Source: Candidatus Parcubacteria bacterium
GTDB lineage: Bacteria > Patescibacteria > ABY1 > BM507 > UBA12075
NCBI GenBank assembly: GCA_002869165.1
Contig: PKTK01000001.1
Span: 248,001-312,000, forward strand
Length of the DNA stretch: 64,000 nucleotides
Direction of reading: 5' to 3'
Shown: piece by piece, positions 40,343 to 49,168 of the stretch
Numbering within the stretch: position 1 is the first letter of the stretch
Layout of the letters: each line of letters begins with the position of its first letter
Notes under the pieces: model-generated
Told to the model about the DNA's origin: nothing
Seen by the model: the letters and a program-made list of their open reading frames with translations, nothing else
The model's database searches: none
Program-made: the position numbers and the translations under genes

Positions 40343-40678
40343 ATGGGGTGTATTGCACAGTTGGAAAAGGTGATTGATCCGGTGTTATTTCAAAAGGTCC
40401 TAGCTCTTAGAAGAAGACGTGGCTATGTTGTCAATATCGATAAAGATGGCAAATGCCTGATCTATTTGATGGGAGTGTTGATGGCCACCGTAAGCGCCAA
40501 AAGTGAATCTATGGTTATAGAAGAGCCAAAAGAAGAGGATCGTAAATTTGGAGATGTCTGGCATGTATTCATGAAAGATATCGAAAGTCTCAGAATTTCC
40601 TTTGTAACCACAAGCCAGGGAAAAAGAGCAGATAACTTCATGGATGAATTAGTTCAAGATTTAAGTTCAAAAAGATAA
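40343..40678 (+). CDS. Small protein, 111 aa, related to the 40863 protein
   Basis: It has a CGGAGG site and its own terminator. Its pattern IDPVLFQKVLALRRRRGYVV...I...GVLMATV parallels LDPEVVSKLKVLKVFGYKL...I...GVYLAYL in the next gene, so the two are probably paralogues. A possible -35 TTGACT is at 40261-40266. It is cytoplasmic, with no recognised family. Confidence 0.7.
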   Translation: MGCIAQLEKVIDPVLFQKVLALRRRRGYVVNIDKDGKCLIYLMGVLMATVSAKSESMVIEEPKEEDRKFGDVWHVFMKDIESLRISFVTTSQGKRADNFMDELVQDLSSKR

Positions 40679-40684
40679 AAAATA

Positions 40685-40719
40685 AACGTTACGATTGATT
40701 ATAATCGTAACGTTTTTTG
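40685..40719 (+). terminator. Intrinsic terminator
   Basis: Perfect 12-bp stem AACGTTACGATT / AATCGTAACGTT, loop of 6, T6. Confidence 0.9.
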
Positions 40720-40769
40720 TTTTCTTGTGTTCTTTTGTCTTTTGCCCCAATGTTAACAATGCTAAAAAT

Positions 40770-40798
40770 TTGACAACTGTATTGAATTGGGATAGTTT
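40770..40798 (+). promoter_or_regulatory. Promoter of the 40863 gene
   Basis: TTGACA (40770-40775), 17 bp, TAGTTT (40793-40798). Confidence 0.65.
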
Positions 40799-40862
40799 AG
40801 AAGTGAAGAAAAAAAAGGTTCTTTTTAGGTGAAAATGTAAAAATTATAACAAGGAGGTGTGT

Positions 40863-41204
40863 ATGGTTAAACAGGTAGCATTTAGAAATTTTTTAGATCC
40901 TGAAGTAGTAAGTAAACTCAAAGTCTTAAAAGTGTTTGGTTATAAGCTTGAAATCAATAAAACATATTTAAGAATACTAAAGGATGGAGTTTATTTAGCC
41001 TATCTTGATTCGACGCAAAATATTGTTATACCTAGCAATGATTATAAAAAAGTGTTAGATAATCAATCTTTGTTTACAGCCTTAATAGATCATCTAGACG
41101 AATTAGAGATAGGTTATTTTGGTGAATGGTTAAATACAATCTTTGATATTTTAGAGTACGAAGTTCAAAGAAATTTTTACACAAAAACAAGAAGCGATTT
41201 ATAG
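40863..41204 (+). CDS. Small protein, 113 aa, related to the 40343 protein
   Basis: The ATG at 40863 follows AAGGAGG at good spacing; a GTG at 40857 overlaps that site and is unlikely. The sequence (DPEVVSKLKVLKVFGYKLEI...) shares its order of residues with the preceding small gene. It is cytoplasmic and of unknown function. The terminator loop contains its own stop codon. Confidence 0.7.
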   Translation: MVKQVAFRNFLDPEVVSKLKVLKVFGYKLEINKTYLRILKDGVYLAYLDSTQNIVIPSNDYKKVLDNQSLFTALIDHLDELEIGYFGEWLNTIFDILEYEVQRNFYTKTRSDL

Positions 41205-41219
41205 AAATCGCTTTTTTTG
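41193..41219 (+). terminator. Terminator overlapping the stop codon
   Basis: AGCGATTT (41193-41200) / AAATCGCT (41205-41212) with T7; the TAG stop at 41202-41204 lies in the loop. Confidence 0.85.
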
Positions 41220-41280
41220 TTACTTTAATATTTATTATTCGTATGATAAAATATATATAATAATTATTTAAATAAAAATT

Positions 41281-42096
41281 ATGGAGAATAACTCTCAAAA
41301 CAATTATTTATCAAAAAATTTAGTTGTTACTTTGTTGATTATTGGGGCTTTTTCCCTTGGGGCTTTGGCAATTCTCAGAGAAAAAATAACCCAAAATGAT
41401 CAGGAAAGATTTAACGTAAGTGCTGAAGGAAAGATTTTCGCCAAGCCTGATATTGCCAATATCACTTTGAGTGTGGTAACTGATACCAAGAAGGAAGCAC
41501 AAGAGGCAGTACAAGAAGGGGCAGAAAAAATGAACCAAGTAATTGATAAACTAGGGGAACTAGGGGTCGATAAAAAAGACATCAAAACAACTCAGTACAG
41601 TCTAAACCCAAAGTATGAATACCTAAAAGAAGTTAATTCCGAAGTTTTGGAGATTGATAATGTTGAGTATATTAGACCAACAGATAATGGCAAAAGAATG
41701 ATAGTCGGCTACACTTTAAATCAGAGTGTAACCGTAAAGATTAGAGATCTAGAAAAGATTGGTGATATTATCAAAGAATCAACCGATATGGGAGCTAATC
41801 AAACCGGGGGAGTTAGTTTTACTATTGATGATACTGATGAGTTAAAGAAGCAAGCGCGAAGTGAAGCTATCAAGGAAGCAAAAGAAAAAGCAAATGAGAT
41901 TGCAGATGAATCAGGACTTCAATTGGGTAAGTTGGTAAATGTTTCAGAATATGAAGGCTACACCCCAGTTTATAGAAATGATTATGCTTATGCTGAGTCT
42001 GCTATATTCGAGGCAGACAGCGCAGCAATCCCCGATATTGAAAGTGGAGAAATGGAAGTAACCGTAAATGTGACATTGACTTACAAGGTTAAATAA
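41281..42096 (+). CDS. SIMPL domain (DUF541) protein
   Basis: This is an exported 271-residue protein with an N-terminal membrane anchor (about 13-30). The SIMPL family start is FNVSAEGKIFAKPDIANITL, followed by DIKTTQYSLNPKY, GYTLNQSVTVKI and the conserved ARSEAIKEAKEKANEIADESG. The family is linked to oxidative-stress or surface roles, without a defined activity. It is transcribed alone with a terminator at 42111. Confidence 0.9.
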   Translation: MENNSQNNYLSKNLVVTLLIIGAFSLGALAILREKITQNDQERFNVSAEGKIFAKPDIANITLSVVTDTKKEAQEAVQEGAEKMNQVIDKLGELGVDKKDIKTTQYSLNPKYEYLKEVNSEVLEIDNVEYIRPTDNGKRMIVGYTLNQSVTVKIRDLEKIGDIIKESTDMGANQTGGVSFTIDDTDELKKQARSEAIKEAKEKANEIADESGLQLGKLVNVSEYEGYTPVYRNDYAYAESAIFEADSAAIPDIESGEMEVTVNVTLTYKVK

Positions 42097-42110
42097 AAAT
42101 AATGGCAAAT

Positions 42111-42143
42111 AAAAAACATCCGTTTTATATGGATGTTTTTTAA
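42111..42143 (+). terminator. Intrinsic terminator
   Basis: Perfect stem AAAAAACATCC / GGATGTTTTTT with loop of 9 and T6. Confidence 0.88.
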
Positions 42144-42190
42144 ATATTTTTCAATTTAGAAATATTTAAAAATACAATGTTTTTGAAATG

Positions 42191-42199
42191 TGTTATAAT
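42191..42199 (+). promoter_or_regulatory. Extended -10 promoter, probably leaderless
   Basis: TGTTATAAT ends 6 bp before the ATG at 42206, the same geometry as at 32906. Confidence 0.6.
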
Positions 42200-42205
42200 T
42201 ATTAT

Positions 42206-43171
42206 ATGGAAAAGAAAAATACTAGTCTATTATCCGCTTTGTTTGCTTATTTGCGAAATCCTAGACATGATATAAAGACATCTAAACAAAGTATTAGATC
42301 TAAATTTACTGATGTTTTGCAGTATTGGTCACTTGGACTTGTATTGGCTTTTTTGTTCGGTTTGTTTATTAGTTACGCTTTGTTAAAAACTCAACATGGT
42401 GAGGTGGATAATTATTTGGAAGACTTCTTCTTGGATGGTTCAGTTTTGATAGTTGTTTTTTTAGTTTTTTTCTTCGGTCCAATAATTGAGGAAATGACCT
42501 TTCGTTTGGTTTTGCGTTATAGTCCCATTAATTTTTCTTTCTTTCTTCTCTTTGTTTTTTTACTTTTTTCTCAAAGTGATAATATTGTTGGTCGTTTTAT
42601 TCAAGAGAACTTTATTATTTTAGAAAGAAGTATGGGTTGGTACTTGTTTTTGTTTGTTGCCTTTGTTTTGTTCTGTCTAATTGGTATCGCTATGGCTCAA
42701 GCGATCAAGTCAAGTAAATTTTCAATTGTACTAGAATATATTTTTGAAAATTATTTTGTTTATATTTTTTATTCTTTGGCTTGCATTTTTGCATTTTTGC
42801 ATATTTTTAATTATTATAATCTGGATAATTTTTGGTTGCTCATGCCTGTCTTAGTAGCACCACAGTTTGTGATTGGTTTAATTCTTTCTTATATTAGAAT
42901 GCGCTATGGGATTACATGGTCTATTTTTTATCACATATTGCATAATTCTTTGATATCAATTCCGGTGTTGGTGTTTTCTGCTATTAGTGAGCAGGGCAAT
43001 GAGATTATGGACAATTCTGAAAATTTTCAAATAAGTGATCTGCCTACTGATGACGCCAGAATAATGATGTGGGGAACATATTTTAGCATTTTTGTCTTTA
43101 TATTAATCATTCTTTCATTTATTTCTTTAATAAGAGACCATAAAAAACATAAAACCCTTGACAAAATTTAA
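42206..43171 (+). CDS. CPBP-family intramembrane protease
   Basis: This polytopic protein has the ABI/CPBP motifs: EExxxR in GPIIEEMTFRLVLR (Glu95, Glu96, Arg100), FxxxH in FAFLHIFNY, and HxxxN in YHILHNSLI. Eight or so hydrophobic segments surround them. I chose the ATG at 42206, not the ORF start at 42188, because the latter would lie inside the -10 box. Substrates are unknown; members process peptides or prenylated proteins. Confidence 0.85.
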   Translation: MEKKNTSLLSALFAYLRNPRHDIKTSKQSIRSKFTDVLQYWSLGLVLAFLFGLFISYALLKTQHGEVDNYLEDFFLDGSVLIVVFLVFFFGPIIEEMTFRLVLRYSPINFSFFLLFVFLLFSQSDNIVGRFIQENFIILERSMGWYLFLFVAFVLFCLIGIAMAQAIKSSKFSIVLEYIFENYFVYIFYSLACIFAFLHIFNYYNLDNFWLLMPVLVAPQFVIGLILSYIRMRYGITWSIFYHILHNSLISIPVLVFSAISEQGNEIMDNSENFQISDLPTDDARIMMWGTYFSIFVFILIILSFISLIRDHKKHKTLDKI

Positions 43172-43186
43172 AAAATATTTTATAAT
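43158..43186 (+). promoter_or_regulatory. Consensus sigma-70 promoter
   Basis: TTGACA (43158-43163), exactly 17 bp, TATAAT (43181-43186): a perfect consensus, starting inside the end of the CPBP gene and driving the 88-aa gene. Confidence 0.9.
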
Positions 43187-43230
43187 CTTTCTTAGTATAA
43201 AATCATTTAAATTAGCTACTGGAGGATTAG

Positions 43231-43497
43231 ATGAAGAATATTGAGAGGGATATAGGTTACGTGGGTTTTGTCTTGGATATAAGTGGGGCAATTTGGTCCT
43301 ATTTTTATTCAAATAAGCCCGAGGCATTAGAAAGAACACTGGAAGATGTCCAGGAAAATTGGCGTCAGCAAATGGTGTGTGGAATAGTATTGGATAATAC
43401 CAATAAAGTAATATTGGATAAATTTACAAGAATTGATGAAATTGATTTTCAGAAAGTTTTTGGCAATTCTCTAAAGCGCTTCGGTGCTACTATGTAA
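43231..43497 (+). CDS. Small hypothetical protein, 88 aa
   Basis: A TGGAGG site precedes the start, a perfect consensus promoter lies upstream and a strong terminator follows, so this gene should be highly expressed. The protein is soluble, mixed alpha/beta (DIGYVGFVLDISGAIWSYF, ... KVILDKFTRIDEIDF). No family is recognised. Confidence 0.7.
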   Translation: MKNIERDIGYVGFVLDISGAIWSYFYSNKPEALERTLEDVQENWRQQMVCGIVLDNTNKVILDKFTRIDEIDFQKVFGNSLKRFGATM

Positions 43498-43502
43498 AAA
43501 GC

Positions 43503-43541
43503 AAAGGAATAGTTTTTAGTTTAAACTATTCCTTTTTTATT
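43503..43541 (+). terminator. Intrinsic terminator
   Basis: Perfect 13-bp stem AAAGGAATAGTTT / AAACTATTCCTTT with T6. Confidence 0.9.
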
Positions 43542-43557
43542 TTTTTCTAAGCAAATT

Positions 43558-44328
43558 TTATTGTCGGTGATACTTATTGATAAAATTTTCTAGAATTAAA
43601 CCGACATCTTTGATGTCTACCTTATTACTGTCATTGATTATTTTTTCACCTTCACCAGGTTTGAAATAGCCCATACCATCATAAGCTTTAACTCTAACTT
43701 TAATCCCTTCTACATCTAATTCAGGGTGGAATTGAGTAGCATAGATATTTTCTTTGACCCGGAACATCTGATTAGGGCAATTTTTGCCGCTAGCAAGCAA
43801 AACTGCATTTGGCGGTAATTTTTCGCAAGCTTCTTTGTGTCCAACATAAGCCTTGAATATGTTTGGTAGATTTTTTAGCAAATCATCTTTTTTCCCTTCA
43901 GGAGTTATTGAAATATCTATAGGGGCTACTTCTTCACTATACTTATTTGATAGTAATCCTTTTTGGTGACTAACCACTAGCCCAATCCCAAGACAAGCAC
44001 CCAGGAAAGGGAAGTCGTTTTTCACCACCTTATCAAGTAGAGAAAAAAGATCTTTTTCTAATTCTTTTTGATTGTTTTGTTTTTTCTCTTCAGGATAAGA
44101 GATATTTTGCGGACCCCCACCCAAAATAATACAGCTATAATCTTCTAGTTTAAGATCTTTGGGAAAGCCGAGATAAAGCCACTCATCCTGTTTTTTAGGA
44201 TTTATTTTGGTTAGCATCACTCTTTCGACTTCTTCCTTGTCCAATTTACTGTACTTAAGAAATGCTTCAAATTCATTTTGAACCGGCACTTCCTCAGGTC
44301 TTAATTGTAGAATTAATACTTTTTTCAT
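43558..44328 (-). CDS. Class I glutamine amidotransferase-like protein
   Basis: This 256-residue protein has the GATase fold: nucleophile Cys112 in FLGACLGIGL and the His-Glu of YATQFHPELD near 197-201. An oxyanion-type GGGPQNIS is at 70-77. It is a stand-alone domain, similar to GMP-synthase-like GATases of unknown acceptor. It is alone on the minus strand, with a start close to a small AT-rich gap. The physiological product is unknown. Confidence 0.85.
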   Translation of the reverse strand: MKKVLILQLRPEEVPVQNEFEAFLKYSKLDKEEVERVMLTKINPKKQDEWLYLGFPKDLKLEDYSCIILGGGPQNISYPEEKKQNNQKELEKDLFSLLDKVVKNDFPFLGACLGIGLVVSHQKGLLSNKYSEEVAPIDISITPEGKKDDLLKNLPNIFKAYVGHKEACEKLPPNAVLLASGKNCPNQMFRVKENIYATQFHPELDVEGIKVRVKAYDGMGYFKPGEGEKIINDSNKVDIKDVGLILENFINKYHRQ

Positions 44329-44509
44329 TGTTTTCTCCTAAAATAAAAAAAGCCTTTTTAGCTTATTTTGGTTACATTTTTAATAATAATAAAGTAAAAT
44401 ATATTCAAAAATTAAAATTAGATATTAAACAATTGTTTATAAACTCATTTTGAATAATTTAATTTTTATATTATAATTTTAACATATAATAAGTGAAAAA
44501 TCTATAATA

Positions 44510-45937
44510 ATGAGTTTCAAATATAAAATTAGAATATTGTTGTTTGCAATTGCATTTTGCGTTTTAACAATTTTGCTTTATTTGGCTATTGTACCTTTTG
44601 GTAAAATAGTATATGAAAATGATTTTAGCCGTGATAATTTTTTTATTTCAAAAATTACTCCTGATACTAGATTAGGTGAAAGTAGTGGTGATACTATTAG
44701 AATTAAAGCAAATCCTGTCTATTTTAGTTTAAAAACACAAAGAAAATTCTCTCAAGCAATATTGAGTCTAAGCTATAAGGATAATTTAGAGAATGGTATC
44801 ATTGAAACCGGTACATTAGTAGACAATACTCTTTGGCGTTATGACTTGAAGCCGGTTGAGAATGTGAGTTTGTCTAGTATTTGTGATAATTGGTATAAGA
44901 AACTTGAAGGTGATTTGATCTTTTGTCAAAGAAAGGAGACTTTTGTGGATCTAGAAGAGTACTTAGCGTCAAGTACAGATATGAATAAATTGGCAGTTTA
45001 TAATTACGATCTAGATAAAAAATATACTATAGAGCTGTACAAAAAAAGTGAACAGGAAAAAAATATAGAAGAAGCAATAGTTGGTCAGTTCCAATTCTAT
45101 ACTTATATCAAAGATGAAACTTTAGAATTTAGTTTCCTGGTAATTGACCAGAATAAAAATACTGATGCGGATAGAGTGGATGTGAATTTATATTATGATG
45201 ATGTTTTAATAGATAATGTTATTTTGTATGATGATGGAAATGAAAGTGATAATGGGCAGTTTTCTGAGCCCAGAAAATTGCAAATTAAAACTGCTAGATT
45301 GCCGGAAGGAGTCTATAAGCTTGAATTGCGAGCCAATAACGATATTATAACGCAAAAAATTACTACCAAACAGTCAAAAATTGCTTTTGTTGATTCTCTG
45401 AATTTAGCTAAAAGAGATAAAGAAGCTAGTTTATATACTGATTCTTCGCTATTGCGAGTTACTACTATCTATCCTGATAGATTGAATATAATAAGAGTAG
45501 CTTCGTCAAGTTTGGAAATTCAGGAAACCTATAAGCAATTTTCTTTGGAATTGGATAATAGCATTGCCAGTACAGGACTTAAAGTAATAGATATTCCTAA
45601 AGTAGGGCAGGCCATATCTGGTAACGGAGTTTTTTCATTTTCAAGTGAGCAGTTCTTTGATCCAAAAATAAAAAAGATAGATGATAATTTGGATTTTACA
45701 AATATTGATTATTTAATAGCCCGAGTTCCAGTTGTTCAGGCGAAAGGTGATTGGAAGCAAGTGGACGTTCCTATTGATTTGAGTAGGGCGTATAGGGAAA
45801 ACAAGACTTACAGTTTTATTATTTCAATACCAAATTTAGAACTTGCTAGTGAGAAATATGTAGAAATCGATAAAATGCAGATTGAACTTGAGGGTTTGAA
45901 TATTTGGGGTTTAATTAAAGAAAAAATAAAAAAATAA
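44510..45937 (+). CDS. Exported hypothetical protein, single membrane anchor
   Basis: This 475-residue protein has an N-terminal hydrophobic helix (about 8-28) and a large beta-rich extracytoplasmic part. No family is recognised. The middle region (VNLYYDDVLIDNVILYDDGNE) resembles an Ig-like or CARDB-like sandwich. It is followed two bases later by the interrupted small membrane ORF and then the SPFH gene, so the three may be one operon. Confidence 0.7.
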   Translation: MSFKYKIRILLFAIAFCVLTILLYLAIVPFGKIVYENDFSRDNFFISKITPDTRLGESSGDTIRIKANPVYFSLKTQRKFSQAILSLSYKDNLENGIIETGTLVDNTLWRYDLKPVENVSLSSICDNWYKKLEGDLIFCQRKETFVDLEEYLASSTDMNKLAVYNYDLDKKYTIELYKKSEQEKNIEEAIVGQFQFYTYIKDETLEFSFLVIDQNKNTDADRVDVNLYYDDVLIDNVILYDDGNESDNGQFSEPRKLQIKTARLPEGVYKLELRANNDIITQKITTKQSKIAFVDSLNLAKRDKEASLYTDSSLLRVTTIYPDRLNIIRVASSSLEIQETYKQFSLELDNSIASTGLKVIDIPKVGQAISGNGVFSFSSEQFFDPKIKKIDDNLDFTNIDYLIARVPVVQAKGDWKQVDVPIDLSRAYRENKTYSFIISIPNLELASEKYVEIDKMQIELEGLNIWGLIKEKIKK

Positions 45938-45938
45938 T

Positions 45939-46127
45939 ATGCAAGAAAAAGTTAAAATAATATTCGATGAATTGTTTTACACTTTGAGTTTGACAATATT
46001 ATTGTTTTTTGGTTTGTAATATATTATTAGTAATTCGGTAATTGCTTATATTAACATGAATTTATTGTTGATTTTTTGGATGATAATTGCTATATTTATA
46101 GTAGTATTAAATAAAAATAATGGATAA
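45939..46127 (+). pseudogene. Small membrane-protein ORF interrupted by in-frame TAA
   Basis: ATG 45939 begins MQEKVKIIFDELFYTLSLTI, a typical N-terminal membrane helix, but TAA at 46017-46019 ends it after 26 residues. The frame then continues in coding style (YIISNSVIAYINMN, then a helix LLLIFWMIIAIFIVVLNKNNG) to TAA at 46125, overlapping the SPFH start by 8 bp. The whole would be a 62-residue two-helix protein. Small proteins with this layout are common in CPR genomes. Confidence 0.6.
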
Positions 46128-47190
46128 GGATAAACTACTTAAAAATATTCCAACTTTGATTTTTCTTTTTTTTGTTCTAACAGGACTATTCAAGAATTTG
46201 GGGTTAATAATCTTTATAATTATACTTGTTTATTTATCAATGAGTGGATTTAAAGGGAGGTTTAATCTTCATAAGAAATTTGGTAATTTACATAATTTTA
46301 ATAATAATCATAAAAATATGTCAGAAGCAATTGATTTAAATTCAATCGGAGCTATTAAAAAGATTAGAAGAAATTTTATTACTGCTTTAGTTGTAATTCT
46401 TCTTATCTGGCTCTTTTTTGCATCGATCGTGGTGGTCGAAGCAGGTACAACAGGAGTTTACTCTTTGTTCGGGAGAGTAAATGAAAAAGAATTAAGTTCA
46501 GGATTTCACCTGGTAATCCCTCTTGCTAAGGTAACTAAAATGAGTATCAGGACAGAGGAATATACAATGAGTATCACTAGAGGAGAAGGTAACAGAGTTG
46601 GGGCAGATGCAATAACCTCACTTACCAAAGAAGGATTAAATGTTGATCTCGATATGACAGTCCTTTATAAAATAGAAGAAGAAAAAGCTTCTGATATTTA
46701 TACAACCGTTGGAATGAAAGAGGATATTGATGATAAAATTATTAGACCATCTATCAGAACCTCTATTAGAGACGTGATTGCCCAGTATGAGGCAAAAGAC
46801 ATTTATTCAGAGAAAAGACAAGAGGCAGCTTCTAAAATACAGGATGAATTGAGCGCAAGTTTGGCTGATAGAGGTATAATTATTGAAGATGTTCTTCTTA
46901 GAAACGTGGCTTTACCCACCAATCTAGCCAATGCCATTCAGGAAAAATTACAAGCTGAGCAAGAGGCACAAAAATATGATTTTATTTTAGAAAAAGAAAA
47001 GAAAGAAAAGGAAAGAAAGATTATTGAAGCAGAAGGACAAAGAGATGCTCAGAAGATCATTAACGAAAGCTTGAGCACAAACTATCTTTATTATCTTTAT
47101 ATAAATGATTTAAAGAGTAGGGAGGGAACAATCTATGTACCAACAAGCCCAGATACTGGTATGCCTCTATTTAGAAGTCTGGGACAATAA
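46120..47190 (+). CDS. SPFH/Band 7 (prohibitin-type) membrane protein
   Basis: This 356-residue protein has hydrophobic segments near 12-38 and 87-107. A Band-7 domain (EAGTTGVYSLFGRVNEKELS, ... FHLVIPLAKV) is followed by a long coiled-coil (KLQAEQEAQKYDFILEKEKK). Prohibitin-like proteins assemble membrane-associated rings and organise proteases or membrane domains. It has an N-terminal extension of about 80 residues compared with short stomatins. It is possibly in an operon with the interrupted small ORF. Confidence 0.88.
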   Translation: MDKDKLLKNIPTLIFLFFVLTGLFKNLGLIIFIIILVYLSMSGFKGRFNLHKKFGNLHNFNNNHKNMSEAIDLNSIGAIKKIRRNFITALVVILLIWLFFASIVVVEAGTTGVYSLFGRVNEKELSSGFHLVIPLAKVTKMSIRTEEYTMSITRGEGNRVGADAITSLTKEGLNVDLDMTVLYKIEEEKASDIYTTVGMKEDIDDKIIRPSIRTSIRDVIAQYEAKDIYSEKRQEAASKIQDELSASLADRGIIIEDVLLRNVALPTNLANAIQEKLQAEQEAQKYDFILEKEKKEKERKIIEAEGQRDAQKIINESLSTNYLYYLYINDLKSREGTIYVPTSPDTGMPLFRSLGQ

Positions 47191-47272
47191 ATTAATTAAT
47201 TGTTAATATAAATATTTAAGTATTTAGATGTGGTGAATATGTTTAAATGATTTAATGTTTAAATGAAATTTT

Positions 47273-47680
47273 ATGGATTGTATTTTTTGTAAAATTATTA
47301 ATGGTTCTATTCCTGGTTATATTGTTTATGAGGATAATAAGGTTATGGCTTTTTTTGATATATTGCCAATATCACGTGGGCATACCATTATCGTACCAAA
47401 AAAACATGTAGCTGATCTCGAGGATCTGACAAATGAAGATATGTGTGCTTTGAGCTTAGTGGTGAAGAAAATTGGCCGAGCAGTTACAGAGGGCTTGGGT
47501 GTGAAAGGTTATAGTATTTTTTTAGACAACAAAAGCGCAGCTAATCAACATGTCCCCCATGTGCATTTTCATTTGGTACCTAGAGAAGAAGGCGACGGGC
47601 TGGAAAGATGGCCTCAGAGTGGCTATGCTGATGGAGATGCTGAAGAGCTACTTAAAAATATAAAAAAATCGATTAAATAA
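47273..47680 (+). CDS. HIT-family nucleotide hydrolase
   Basis: This is a 135-residue HIT protein with N-terminal CIFCKIINGSIPG and the catalytic HVPHVHFH (93-100; nucleophile His98 by analogy). HIT enzymes hydrolyse nucleotide conjugates such as AMP-linked amines. It is followed 2 bp later by a paralogue. The leader is AT-rich with no Shine-Dalgarno sequence. Confidence 0.93.
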   Translation: MDCIFCKIINGSIPGYIVYEDNKVMAFFDILPISRGHTIIVPKKHVADLEDLTNEDMCALSLVVKKIGRAVTEGLGVKGYSIFLDNKSAANQHVPHVHFHLVPREEGDGLERWPQSGYADGDAEELLKNIKKSIK

Positions 47681-47682
47681 TT

Positions 47683-48093
47683 ATGGAAGATTGTTTGTTT
47701 TGTAAAATTATAAATGGGGAAATTCCATGTAACAAGGTATATGAAAATGAATATACCCTGGCTTTTTTAGACATTTCTCCAACCAATCCAGGTCATACTT
47801 TGGTTGTTCCTAAAAAGCATTTTAAAAATAATGAAGAAATCGATGAGTTGTATTTAACTGAAGTTCATAAGACAGTCAAAAAAGTAGGCAGGGCTATAAA
47901 AAATGGTTTGTCTTCACCTGGTTATAATATAATAATAAACAACGATCAGATTGCCGGACAGATCATACCCCATTTTCATGCTCATATTGTGCCCAGGGTA
48001 GAAGGTGATGGCTTTAAGCATTGGCCTGGTGGTGAGTACAAAGAAGGACAAGCAGAAGATGTAGCTCAAAAAATTACAAATAACATAGAATAA
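47683..48093 (+). CDS. Second HIT-family hydrolase
   Basis: This 136-residue paralogue of the preceding gene has CLFCKIINGEIPC and a catalytic IIPHFHAHIVPR. It is tandem with the first (2-bp gap) and 1 bp before rmlB, so all three are likely one transcript. Different substrates are plausible but not demonstrable here. Confidence 0.93.
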   Translation: MEDCLFCKIINGEIPCNKVYENEYTLAFLDISPTNPGHTLVVPKKHFKNNEEIDELYLTEVHKTVKKVGRAIKNGLSSPGYNIIINNDQIAGQIIPHFHAHIVPRVEGDGFKHWPGGEYKEGQAEDVAQKITNNIE

Positions 48094-48094
48094 A

Positions 48095-49096
48095 ATGAAG
48101 TTATTAGTTACAGGCGGAGCCGGGTTTATCGGCTCTAATTTTATAAGACATTGGCTTAGAGAAAATCCTAAGGACAATGTTATTAATTTAGATCTTTTAA
48201 CTTATGCGGGTAATCTGGAGAATCTAAGTGATGTTGAAAATAGAAAGAATTATCTTTTTATAAAAGGGGATATCTGTGATACGAATTTAGTTCATCAGAT
48301 ATGTAAAGGAGTAGATATAATTGTAAATTTTGCAGCAGAATCACATGTTGACAGGTCGATAAGATCATCAGAAGATTTTATTAGAACTAATGTTGAAGGG
48401 ACAAGAGTGTTACTTGATGCTGCTAGGAAATGCAATATCAAAAGGTTTCATCACGTTTCAACTGATGAGGTTTTTGGCGAATTAGGAAGTAAGGATCCGA
48501 AGTTCAATGAAACTAGTCCTTATTATCCTAGAAGCCCTTATAGTGCTTCAAAAGCTGCTAGTGATCATTTGGTAAGATCGTATTTTTATACTTATAAAAT
48601 GCCAATAACTATTTCAAATTGTTCAAACAATTATGGCCCTTATCAATTTCCTGAAAAACTGATTCCATTATTTGTTACAAATTTACTTGAAGGTAAAAAG
48701 GTTCCGGTTTATGGTAAAGGTCAAAATATCAGAGACTGGATACATGTTGATGATCACAATCGTGGAGTAGAAAAGATTATTAAGAATGGTCTAATAGGAG
48801 AGACATATTGTCTAGGTGGAGGAAATGAGTTTACAAATCTTGAAGTTGCAAAAAAGATTCTTGAATACATGACATTCACTGAAGATGAGATAGAATTCAT
48901 TAAAGACAGGCCTGGTCATGATCATAGATATGCTATTGATTATTCAAAAGCGAAAAAGACATTGGACTGGGGACCAAAGATTGATTTCAAAAAGGGTCTA
49001 TCTGAAACTATTGAGTGGTATAACACTAATCCTAAGTGGTGGAAAAAAATAAAAAGCGGAGAATATCAGAACTATTACAAGGAGCAGTATGGATAA
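48095..49096 (+). CDS. rmlB: dTDP-glucose 4,6-dehydratase
   Basis: This NAD-dependent short-chain dehydrogenase makes dTDP-4-keto-6-deoxyglucose. The NAD motif is TGGAGFIGS (6-14), the catalytic triad is in STDEV (122-126), and Tyr149/Lys153 lie in YSASKAASD. The end has the family motif GPKIDFKKGL. With rmlA next, it forms the first half of the dTDP-L-rhamnose pathway; rmlC and rmlD are not in the window. Confidence 0.92.
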   Translation: MKLLVTGGAGFIGSNFIRHWLRENPKDNVINLDLLTYAGNLENLSDVENRKNYLFIKGDICDTNLVHQICKGVDIIVNFAAESHVDRSIRSSEDFIRTNVEGTRVLLDAARKCNIKRFHHVSTDEVFGELGSKDPKFNETSPYYPRSPYSASKAASDHLVRSYFYTYKMPITISNCSNNYGPYQFPEKLIPLFVTNLLEGKKVPVYGKGQNIRDWIHVDDHNRGVEKIIKNGLIGETYCLGGGNEFTNLEVAKKILEYMTFTEDEIEFIKDRPGHDHRYAIDYSKAKKTLDWGPKIDFKKGLSETIEWYNTNPKWWKKIKSGEYQNYYKEQYG

Positions 49097-49168
49097 TAAA
49101 TAAATTTTCAATTTTGGAATTTTCAATTTTCAAACAATTCTCAATTTCATAATTTTGAAATAAACAAA

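Noticed and set aside
42188..42205. Upstream start for the CPBP gene
   Set aside because: These codons coincide with the extended -10 promoter element; the ATG at 42206 fits the leaderless pattern.
44262..44453. 63-codon ORF overlapping the amidotransferase start
   Set aside because: It overlaps the start of a clear gene on the other strand and has no supporting signals.
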